The notes below the pieces were generated by a model. The model saw only the letters and a list, made by a program, of their open reading frames with translations. It was not told the origin of the DNA and made no database searches. Shown here piece by piece: positions 14,265-21,246 of a stretch of DNA of 64,000 bases (the stretch's first letter is position 1; each line of letters starts with the position of its first letter). The DNA lies in assembly GCA_024274915.1 (NCBI GenBank), contig JAJSAC010000071.1, positions 1 through 64,000 of the forward strand, written 5' to 3'. Source of the stretch: Thermodesulfobacteriota bacterium. Its GTDB lineage: Bacteria > Thermosulfidibacterota > Thermosulfidibacteria > Thermosulfidibacterales > B14-G1. The translations under genes were made by a program, and so were the position numbers.

Positions 14265-17200
14265 TCAGCCCTCCTTGCTCTCTTTGAGTGCAGTAAGGTG
14301 CCAGTTCAAGGCCCGAGTGAGCAGGCCTTCCATGGCCGCTTGGGTAAGGCTTTCCAGCGCATTCGCGGGAAGCCCCTCCAGGTGATGGGCCAGCAGGGCC
14401 CGGTAGGTCTCCCGACGCAGGTCGTCGGGCGCCTGCCGCGCGCCCTGGGGATCGCGCCAGGAGGATTCCAGCTGGGCTATGGCGCTTCGCAGACGTTGGA
14501 GCGCGGTGGTGCTGGGCGCCACCCGGAGCAAAAGGCGCCAGGTCTCCCGCATATGCTGCCAGTCATCAAGAGTATGGGGTTTTGGAATGCGAAACCGGGC
14601 GGCAGTCGAATCCATCAACAGGGTGACCACACTGGAAGGTGCCACTTTAATGCCGTCGCCCCGCTGCAGGTCGGCCACGTGCCGAAAGATGTGGCCATCG
14701 GGATGGCGGAAATCCCGGGGGAAGCGCAACTCGGTGTCCTCCACCTCCACATAGGGATAGAACACGTCCTCCCGGCCATCGGGCATGGTCACAGGCACGA
14801 GACAGTGCAGGGTTTGATCCCCGTGGCGGAGATATAAGGCCACGACATCGGGCCGCTTCTCAATGTCCACCACCTGCCAGTACGCCTCTTTTTGCCGCTC
14901 CAGGGCATCTTCCACGTTCCGGGCCGCCTCCACTACCGCCTGGTAAGGCAGGGGGTGGGGGAAGGCAATTACCCCCACCCGTAAGGGCAGGCGGTCCCAT
15001 ACCCGGGCAAAGCGCTCCTTCCACCATGTAACGGCCAGGTCCACGCACTCGGAAGCCACTTCCAACGGCACCAGCACCCGGAAGCGCAGGGGCGAGAGAC
15101 TGACCGGAATCACCGGCGCGTAGACGGCCAGGTGGGTGTGAGGGCGACCGAGTTCGCGCACAGATTGGATCTCCGTTTCTTTCTGGTCAGACCGGTCTTC
15201 GTCTTCCAAGAAAATTTTCTTTTCGCCCTTGAGAAAAGCCTCACCTTTCTCCTCAGAGTCAAGCAAACGAGCCAGGTTGGAAGCCGTGACAAAGCCACCC
15301 ACGCTCCGGATATAGACCAGGCTCAACTGAATGCCCCGCCAGCGGCCATCGTACAGGGTCAAGTCTTTCCAGCCGTTCTTATCTTTGGGAATGAGCACCA
15401 GCCGCCGCACCCGCCAGGGGTTGTCGCTGCGGGAGGCGATTTGGCGGAATTCCCGGAGCAGATCGCGGAAGAACTCTTCTGCCTCGCGCCAGAAACGATA
15501 CACTCGGCCCGGCGAGGGAAGTTTGGCGAAGAGTTGATGGGTTAACCAGGCCGCGCGGTTGTCGTCTGTGAGGGAATTCCAATCAGAGGCTTGAGCACGG
15601 TCCTCGACGATTTGTTCGTAAAAAGTTCTCCACAGCCGTTCTTCATAATCAGCACTTGATTCACCACTCTGCTGTGGATTGGCACGACGAAAGTGGCGGA
15701 ATCCTTCCTGAAGGTTGGCCAAGAACAAGTCTGTTTCTGGAAAAGCCCAATGTCCAGAGCTATTTCGGAACTTGTGCCGAATCTCGTTCTTGGTTCTATC
15801 CCACAGATCATCAGGTGAAATGGGATTGCTTATATAGCTGCGGCGAGATTCGTCCCGTTGCCAAAATTCCGAGAGCACTGGATTGAACCGTGCCCACCCC
15901 GGTATCGCTTGTGCCCTTAGGCTGTCCACCCGCTCACCAGAAAGCCAGGGTTCCACGTCCAAGGAGAAGGTGAGCAAGGCCAGGCGGCCGTTGCGGTCGG
16001 CCACTTCCTCGAACCAGATGGTGTCATAACCCAGGCGTCCCTGCACCCAATCGTCCCGGCGGTGGTGGCGTCGGTCGCGGCACACCCGGCAGGGGCGGGT
16101 CTTGCTGGTGGGGTCGCCGTTCAGCCGTACACGGCACACGGGACAAACATGGCCACGGGCTTCGGAGGGTGTCGTCCAGCGCACGTCCCACTGTTTGTGA
16201 ACAGGAACGGCCACGACTTTCAGGGCCTCTTCGTGCTCCTGCACAATAGGTACCAGGGAACGGGTGGGTTTGCTCAGGTGTACATAGGGTGGGGTTTCCA
16301 GATCCAGATCCTGAGCAATTGCCTCAGCTTGCTCCTGTAACCACTCCTCCCATCTATTGAGCCAGTTGGCCGGAGCCGTTTCATCAAATCGCTCCCCCGG
16401 AAAGGAGAAGACAGCTACGTTACTGTCCCAGTAGAGTAAGGAGCCGATGGCCAAGTCCACCTCCACCAGTTCGGCCGTCCGGTCAAAGAACGCCTGAATT
16501 GCACCCCAGGCGCCGGTCCAGTCGCCGATCTTCACCGAGCGGGCCTCGTAGTGGTCAGTACCAATGGCTACGGTGAGCAGGCGCCAGCGGGTGTTGTTTT
16601 TGATGAAGCCGTTCAGGTAAGCATCTCTATCTTTTTGGGATAACCCGGAGAGATTGATGCCCAAGTTTTGGGCGATTTGTTGAATATCCTGTTTAGCCCA
16701 TGGAAATGAGGAGTTTGGATTGGTAGAAGCCAGCAACGCTCCGGCCACTGCGCTCTTGAACAGGGCCGCGGCCACATAGGACTGGTCCCACAGGGTCACA
16801 TCGTTGTTGGGCAGGCGGGTTTCGGCCAGGGTGGAGAGAAAGGCGCGGCGGATGAAAGAACCCTCACCAATCGCTTGCTCCCGCCAGCGCTTCCAGGCGG
16901 GCACATCGGCCGATGGACTGCTGGTTCCCAATTGACGGGCTTCTTCCAACGCCCAGCGGATTTCTCTTACCAATTGCTGCCAGCCCTGAGGGGGCAGAAT
17001 TTCCGGCGGCTCGGCCAGAAGGTTCCGTTTGGGGTGGCCCCAGGGCGAGGAGAGCCACATGTGGAGCAGAGTTTGATTGAGGTAACGCGAAGTGTTTCCT
17101 GGCAGGTTCTTCTCCACACCGGAGACGATGCCGTGGGCGGCCTGGAGCAGGCCGAGGAGGCCGAGGTGACGCTGACGATGTCGCTCAGTAAATTCGGCAA

Positions 17201-17456
17201 AGGTGCCTGGCCACGCATTTGGATCAATGCCTGAGCCATAAAGACGCCGAGTCCATTCGAGTAAATTGTCCCATGGGAAAGGGGGCGTCTCTTGGTCGTG
17301 CCATTTTTCGTAACTATAGTCGACGCGCTCGCCGCCCTGCTTTTTCAAAAACTCCAGCCGCGCCTTGCCGGCCATGTGGAACCAGCCAATGGCTTCCATG
17401 GCCAGGAGCAAAGGCCGGTTTTGGCGCAGGGTTTCCGCAGGGGTGAAGGTGCTCAT
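14265..17456 (-). CDS. csx11: Csx11-type Cas10 large subunit lacking GGDD
   Basis: A 1,063-residue large subunit of a type III complex, best matching the Csx11 branch of Cas10. Visible are a helical N-terminal part with NDVTLWDQSYVAAALFKSA (about residues 218-236, the region corresponding to the HD motif of other Cas10 proteins), a first palm-like segment (RWRLLTVAIG to YWDSNVAVFSFPG, 291-354), a zinc knuckle CPVC-CRVC (438-459) and a second palm-like half beginning RLALLTFSLDVEPW. No GG(D/E)D occurs anywhere, so cyclic oligoadenylate synthesis is not expected, and where a DH/HD pair would be expected the sequence reads DQ. The ATG at 17456 has GGAGGG upstream and overlaps the previous gene as ATGA. 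CpG- and CGC-rich codon use differs from the flanking core genes. Confidence 0.78.
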   Translation of the reverse strand: MSTFTPAETLRQNRPLLLAMEAIGWFHMAGKARLEFLKKQGGERVDYSYEKWHDQETPPFPWDNLLEWTRRLYGSGIDPNAWPGTFAEFTERHRQRHLGLLGLLQAAHGIVSGVEKNLPGNTSRYLNQTLLHMWLSSPWGHPKRNLLAEPPEILPPQGWQQLVREIRWALEEARQLGTSSPSADVPAWKRWREQAIGEGSFIRRAFLSTLAETRLPNNDVTLWDQSYVAAALFKSAVAGALLASTNPNSSFPWAKQDIQQIAQNLGINLSGLSQKDRDAYLNGFIKNNTRWRLLTVAIGTDHYEARSVKIGDWTGAWGAIQAFFDRTAELVEVDLAIGSLLYWDSNVAVFSFPGERFDETAPANWLNRWEEWLQEQAEAIAQDLDLETPPYVHLSKPTRSLVPIVQEHEEALKVVAVPVHKQWDVRWTTPSEARGHVCPVCRVRLNGDPTSKTRPCRVCRDRRHHRRDDWVQGRLGYDTIWFEEVADRNGRLALLTFSLDVEPWLSGERVDSLRAQAIPGWARFNPVLSEFWQRDESRRSYISNPISPDDLWDRTKNEIRHKFRNSSGHWAFPETDLFLANLQEGFRHFRRANPQQSGESSADYEERLWRTFYEQIVEDRAQASDWNSLTDDNRAAWLTHQLFAKLPSPGRVYRFWREAEEFFRDLLREFRQIASRSDNPWRVRRLVLIPKDKNGWKDLTLYDGRWRGIQLSLVYIRSVGGFVTASNLARLLDSEEKGEAFLKGEKKIFLEDEDRSDQKETEIQSVRELGRPHTHLAVYAPVIPVSLSPLRFRVLVPLEVASECVDLAVTWWKERFARVWDRLPLRVGVIAFPHPLPYQAVVEAARNVEDALERQKEAYWQVVDIEKRPDVVALYLRHGDQTLHCLVPVTMPDGREDVFYPYVEVEDTELRFPRDFRHPDGHIFRHVADLQRGDGIKVAPSSVVTLLMDSTAARFRIPKPHTLDDWQHMRETWRLLLRVAPSTTALQRLRSAIAQLESSWRDPQGARQAPDDLRRETYRALLAHHLEGLPANALESLTQAAMEGLLTRALNWHLTALKESKEG

Positions 17457-18460
17457 GGGGTCCCTCCCTCCGGAAGCCAGTTTTGAATCTTCTGCCACAA
17501 GTTTTCTCTCTGGCTTTCGGTTTCCGTGCCATGCTCTTTATGGAAAGCTCGCCACGCTATGATTTCCGCCGTGCCCCAGCCCACAGTGCGTTTGGCGGAA
17601 ATGCCGTAGGTGATGAGCAAAGCCTCGATGGCTTCAAGCAGTTTAGGGAGCACGTCTGCGGGCTTAGGCTTTGGCTTCATCCCCGGCCATGGAGCGTAGA
17701 GGAGCCAGAGCGTGCCCTTCGCACCCTCAACCTCTTCTTCACTTCCATCCTGATTTTTCTTCACCCTCTGGCCAGGGACCACCTCGTAGTAAATGGGCTG
17801 CCTTCCTGCTCGAGTGGCCCGACGGTGTGGGTTGATGACCTCGAAACTGATTTTGTTGAACCAGGTAGGATAGAAGATCAGAGCACCCTGATGGAAATCT
17901 TTCTCTTCTCCCTTTTCGTTGCCGAAGAGATGGAGAATCCAATCTGGATCTCGCCATTCCTTTTCAAAGGATTTTCCGGCCTCGAGAAACGCCAACAAGC
18001 CCGCCTGCATCCGACAGGCCCAACGCAACATCCCCTTCCAGGATGAAGCAGCCATAATAGGTACGCCGAAGACCCGGTCTTTGCGCACGGCATTGTCCAT
18101 CACGTGGAAGATCCGATCGTCCTTGGAATACCAGGGCGTGAGAAGCTCAAAGTCCACCTGCAAGCCGAGCCAGTGGGGGGAAGGTAAGGAACAGAAATCG
18201 GTGACCGCGAAAGGGAAACATCGGACAGGAATTTGTTTGGTCGCATGCCTCCTATACGCCTTTTGAATCTCCACAATTTGTTTCCGAAGAACCTTTGCTC
18301 GGTCCTTGTCCCCTTGCTCTTCAGCCAATGCGCGCTCAATTTCTAAGGCGAAGACTTTTGTCGAAAGGCGGTCAATCCATCCGGATACATAGCCCCATGG
18401 CAAAGGAATAGCCTCTATATCATCCTGCTGACTCAAATATGCAAAGTGATCCCAGGTCAT
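17453..18460 (-). CDS. Type III RAMP protein, Cmr6-like
   Basis: A 335-residue RAMP-superfamily protein. The region FELLTPWYSKDDRIFHVMDNAVRKDRVFGVPIMAASSWKGMLRWA shows the family pattern of a variable ligand loop followed by (I/V)P-x-x-S-x-K-G-x-L-R. HLFGNEKGEEKDFHQGALIFYPTWF and the C-terminal KRTVGWGTAEI (glycine-rich) are also typical of Cas7-type subunits. Its place in the module suggests Cmr6, which sits at the 3' end of the crRNA. Overlaps of 4 bp with cmr1 and csx11 show coupled translation. Confidence 0.72.
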   Translation of the reverse strand: MTWDHFAYLSQQDDIEAIPLPWGYVSGWIDRLSTKVFALEIERALAEEQGDKDRAKVLRKQIVEIQKAYRRHATKQIPVRCFPFAVTDFCSLPSPHWLGLQVDFELLTPWYSKDDRIFHVMDNAVRKDRVFGVPIMAASSWKGMLRWACRMQAGLLAFLEAGKSFEKEWRDPDWILHLFGNEKGEEKDFHQGALIFYPTWFNKISFEVINPHRRATRAGRQPIYYEVVPGQRVKKNQDGSEEEVEGAKGTLWLLYAPWPGMKPKPKPADVLPKLLEAIEALLITYGISAKRTVGWGTAEIIAWRAFHKEHGTETESQRENLWQKIQNWLPEGGTP

Positions 18461-19470
18461 GCCTCGCCTCCCGTTTGGAACAATTCGTTCAAAATCTGCT
18501 CGCCGGTTTTGAACTCAGCATCGGCGTTGAAACCCTGGTTGCGCCACACCGTCCTCAAACGACGCTTCATCTCTTCAAAATCCACCAAATTAGGCCTTAC
18601 AAAACCAAATGTGCGCTCTTCCTCGGTAGGATGTTTGAAACTGAAGATCTTCTTGCTTTCCTGCTGACGACCAGCAAGCCAGCGATTTATCTCGGTATCT
18701 TGCCATAAGTTCTGTGCTTGATTTTTTCCCATATTCCTTCCGAGAACACGATTATATGTGCTATAGCCGGAGGACTGTCGCGCCAAATACCGCTCCTTCA
18801 CACACCAGAAGTTTTTCAACGAGGCCCAGGAATAATCGTATTGACGTCCGTCTTCTTTGTATTGGGATGGGATGTTCTTGCGCCAACGTTCCTCTTTCAA
18901 GTAGGCTTTAATGTCATCCACGGTTTTTTTACACCGCCAATCGCTTGGTCCGTTTACATATTGGATGAGGCCAAAATTCTTATGATGAAAAGCATTCTCC
19001 CGTCCATGCTCATCCGACGGCTTGAGCACCGTCTTTCCCCCGATGGCTCCGTAATCGGCAATAAGACGCAAGGTCAGGTCCAGTAGGCACCATTCTTCGT
19101 CACGAATCGCTCGCATGGGAATGAAACGCAGGATAAATGTCTGGCCGGCCTGGATCTGACCTTGAATGACTTCCCCATCCTCATCCACAACCATCAACCG
19201 GAACTTCCGCGCCCAGCCGGTGCAGCCGAAGAGTTCGCACACCACGCAGTGGTGGCCGGGCTTATGGGGTTCTTTCACATCTTTACTCGGACAACGCACC
19301 CCGTCTGCCGTAGGATCACAGGCTTCGCCACCCAATCCCCGCACCAGTACCTCGTACCACCAGCGAAGCGACCCCATAAGGCCAGTGGGGATCAGTCTAT
19401 GAGGATTCCCTTCGGCATCACCGGTCCATATGTCGGTTAAGGCACGAATCGTCCATTCCTTTTCCTTCAT
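18457..19470 (-). CDS. cmr1: Cmr1-like type III RAMP subunit
   Basis: A 337-residue Cmr1-like Cas7-family protein. The N-terminal IWTGDAEGNPHRLIPTGLMGSLRWWYEVLVRG is the Cmr1 signature, in which the G-S-L-R-W-W helix follows the metal/RNA loop. CVVCELFGCTGWARKFR (about 85-101) and YGAIGGKT are further family traits. Cmr1 and Cmr6 close the 3' end of the crRNA in Cmr complexes. It overlaps cas6 upstream and the cmr6-like gene downstream by 4 bp each, so the whole type III module is translated as a coupled set led by cas6. Confidence 0.85.
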   Translation of the reverse strand: MKEKEWTIRALTDIWTGDAEGNPHRLIPTGLMGSLRWWYEVLVRGLGGEACDPTADGVRCPSKDVKEPHKPGHHCVVCELFGCTGWARKFRLMVVDEDGEVIQGQIQAGQTFILRFIPMRAIRDEEWCLLDLTLRLIADYGAIGGKTVLKPSDEHGRENAFHHKNFGLIQYVNGPSDWRCKKTVDDIKAYLKEERWRKNIPSQYKEDGRQYDYSWASLKNFWCVKERYLARQSSGYSTYNRVLGRNMGKNQAQNLWQDTEINRWLAGRQQESKKIFSFKHPTEEERTFGFVRPNLVDFEEMKRRLRTVWRNQGFNADAEFKTGEQILNELFQTGGEA

Positions 19471-20243
19471 CCGCGCTCCTCCCTCCTTGTTTCCACCACC
19501 TCCACCATCCCAAAGCCCTGGGAGTTTTTGGAGCCCAGGCCGGCGTTGTAGGCCAGGGTGAAGTAGGGCTCGGGGAGGTTGAGCTCATAAAGACCCGTCC
19601 AGCCTTTTATCCAGAATCCTTTGAAGTTGATGATGGCCTCATTCTTCTTGGAAACCTTGGCGGGCTTGATGTAAGCATCTTCCAGGGAAGGGAGTTCCTC
19701 TACTTCCCCATAATAGGCCCGGGCCTTCCTCTGAAGGTTTTCCAGGATCTTTTGGGAGAACTCCTGCTCCCAGGGGTTGTAATAGTAGGTTTTCTTCTTT
19801 CCAGCAGCATCGAAAAGGGTGCTGTACGTGGTTATAGGAGACAGGGCCCTCACCAACACCGGCCCTTTAGCCTCCACGGGCATCTCCACTTCCACCGAGG
19901 TGAAACGGCACGCCTGGCCGTTGAGCTGCACCTCGCCAAACCTCACCAGATACACGGCCAGGGATTCCAGAATATCCGTCTCCATGGCCCCCACCTTCAG
20001 AAAAATGGGCCCGGTGAAGGTGATGGTTCTGCCCTTAAAATCCATGTGCCGTTGGCGGGACATGAGCCGGGAAAAGGTGAAGAGCTTGAATCGCCGCTTG
20101 CCGTATTGGAAACCCTCCTCATGGAGCCAACGGGCCAAGGCGTCGTCCAGACTTCGATAGATCATGGCCTGGACCAGATGGTTGTAGTGAACAGGCATCG
20201 TGATGGAACCTACCGGAGACTCAAGTTTTAGAGAAATTCTCAC
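19467..20243 (-). CDS. cas6: Cas6 crRNA-processing endoribonuclease
   Basis: A 258-residue Cas6 that cuts the repeat to give crRNAs with an 8-nt 5' handle. The N-terminal RAMP half contains VHYNHLVQAMIYRSLDD with a candidate catalytic His, and the C-terminal NAGLGSKNSQGFGMVEVVE is the hallmark glycine-rich loop. The GTG at 20243 is chosen because AAGGAG (20250-20255) stands six bases upstream; a GTG nine codons earlier lies before that ribosome site. It is the first gene of the leftward cas operon and, as the only cas6 in the window, probably supplies crRNA to both effector complexes. Confidence 0.95.
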   Translation of the reverse strand: MRISLKLESPVGSITMPVHYNHLVQAMIYRSLDDALARWLHEEGFQYGKRRFKLFTFSRLMSRQRHMDFKGRTITFTGPIFLKVGAMETDILESLAVYLVRFGEVQLNGQACRFTSVEVEMPVEAKGPVLVRALSPITTYSTLFDAAGKKKTYYYNPWEQEFSQKILENLQRKARAYYGEVEELPSLEDAYIKPAKVSKKNEAIINFKGFWIKGWTGLYELNLPEPYFTLAYNAGLGSKNSQGFGMVEVVETRREERG

Positions 20244-20287
20244 AAGGATCTCCTTACTTGGAACTAGCACTACTCAGGTTTTAGCCT

Positions 20288-20316
20288 AGGGTAACAGCAA
20301 AAAGGCGTTAGTTCAA
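20288..20316 (-). promoter_or_regulatory. Candidate promoter of the cas6-led operon
   Basis: Minus-strand TTGAAC (complement of 20311-20316) and TACCCT (complement of 20288-20293) are 17 bp apart, about 45 bp upstream of the cas6 GTG. The -10 box is weak, so confidence is modest. Confidence 0.35.
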
Positions 20317-20497
20317 GGATTATTTTCTGATGGACTGCTCACCCTCTCAAGGGAAAACAAAAAGGGAGTAATCTTAAGAATACCAGACTGATAGAATGAA
20401 CCCATCGTTATTGATTCCGTATGTTCTATTTTGGTTGGGTCTGAACAGGGTGATCCTCCTATTGAAGAGCCACCCCGCTCCTGAAGCTCAGACCCTG

Positions 20498-20572
20498 GGT
20501 CCCCCCTTCCACGATCTGGGGATCCACCCGGCCCTGGTATTTGTCGAAGTTCTCCTGGAAACGACGGGCCAG
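20498..20572 (-). pseudogene. Duplicated 3' fragment of pckA
   Basis: This 75-bp stretch matches 21257-21330, the last 25 or so codons of the intact pckA, with only two visible differences: one extra C in the run at 20501-20506 and a C/T change in the codon context CCCTGG/CCTTGG. Both copies read in the same direction. Identity begins at GGT and ends at GGCCAG on the plus strand. The extra base puts the copy out of frame and it has no start, so it is a non-functional remnant. The two copies flank the hicBA module. Confidence 0.9.
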
Positions 20573-20690
20573 GTATGTAGGATTACATTATCCACTGGAT
20601 CCATACGGAGTAACATTCAGAAATCCAAGAATAATACGGGGGATGGGACATAAAAGTGAATATAAGACAAGGGCTCCGGCTGCTAGATGG

Positions 20691-20918
20691 CTAATCTCCC
20701 AAAGCCAAAAACTGCTCCATGGTCAAACCAACGTCTTTAGCTATCTGTCTGAGCAATACGGGTGAAATATCTCTGCCCTTGTGAAAAGGAACCGTGGTGC
20801 ATCTACCATCAGGATGACGATACTGTTTGTGAGATCCTCTTTGGCGGACTTCTTCGAATCCTAACCTCTCCAAAATCCTAACCACTTCTCTGGGTTTCAG
20901 AACCGGATACTTTCCCAT
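20691..20918 (-). CDS. hicA: HicA-family mRNA interferase toxin
   Basis: A 75-residue double-stranded-RNA-binding-fold toxin that cuts mRNA. The family pattern is clear: [35 protein letters not shown] with the catalytic His of GSHKQY, followed by [24 protein letters not shown]. It lies 2 bp after the hicB start-side neighbour, in the antitoxin-first order hicB-hicA. It is the fourth toxin-antitoxin module within 21 kb, placed between the cas genes and pckA. Confidence 0.93.
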   Translation of the reverse strand: MGKYPVLKPREVVRILERLGFEEVRQRGSHKQYRHPDGRCTTVPFHKGRDISPVLLRQIAKDVGLTMEQFLALGD

Positions 20919-20920
20919 CT

Positions 20921-21130
20921 CTAAGCAACAGCTATGGTTTGGATCCCGACAAACTCAGACTCCAATCCCGGCTCTCCGTCTTCAAGGAGCATCTCTATAA
21001 CTTCTCTAAGGTTTTCTCTGAGCTCATCCAGAGTCTTACCCTGGGAATGGGCCCCAGGAAGCCCGGGCACATAACCCACATAAAGCCCAGTATCCGGGCA
21101 TCTCTCCACCACGGCAGTGTACACTTTCAC
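20921..21130 (-). CDS. hicB: HicB-family antitoxin, short form
   Basis: A 69-residue HicB-like protein with [49 protein letters not shown], the partly degraded RNase H-fold that masks HicA. No separate C-terminal DNA-binding domain follows, so autoregulation may be weak or indirect. The GTG at 21130 is preferred because GGAGG stands 7 bases upstream; a longer frame to 21217 crosses the promoter and is unlikely. Confidence 0.9.
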   Translation of the reverse strand: MKVYTAVVERCPDTGLYVGYVPGLPGAHSQGKTLDELRENLREVIEMLLEDGEPGLESEFVGIQTIAVA

Positions 21131-21169
21131 CTTCCCACCTCCAGTCGAACTATTAGTTTTAACTCCATC

Positions 21170-21197
21170 ATTATAATTGTATGGGCGACGGGCACAA
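21170..21197 (-). promoter_or_regulatory. Sigma-70-type promoter of hicBA
   Basis: Minus-strand TTGTGC (complement of 21192-21197) and a perfect TATAAT (complement of 21170-21175) are 16 bp apart, with a start about 33 bp before the hicB GTG. It lies just beyond the pckA terminator hairpin. Confidence 0.6.
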
Positions 21198-21203
21198 GTC
21201 CAT

Positions 21204-21240
21204 GGAGTACGGGACACCCGTGGCGGGTGTCCTGTACTCC
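21204..21240. terminator. Long hairpin after pckA
   Basis: GGAGTACGGGACACCC (21204-21219) pairs with GGGTGTCCTGTACTCC (21225-21240) over 16 bp, with one G-T type mismatch, around a five-base loop. It begins 7 bp after the pckA stop codon. There is no T-run, so it may be a terminator, an mRNA-stabilising stem or a small mobile palindrome. Confidence 0.6.
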
Positions 21241-21246
21241 TTCAGC

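Larger units (their letters stand above)
20244..20690. other. 447-bp island border without genes
   Basis: No gene is supported between cas6 and hicA. The segment holds the candidate cas6 promoter (20288-20316) and a partial copy of the pckA 3' end (20498-20572). The rest shows no motif that I recognise. Confidence 0.6.

Noticed and set aside
20396-20653. Possible short gene in the cas6-hicA gap
   Set aside because: The frame covers the duplicated pckA tail on the wrong strand and has no ribosome site or recognisable motif.
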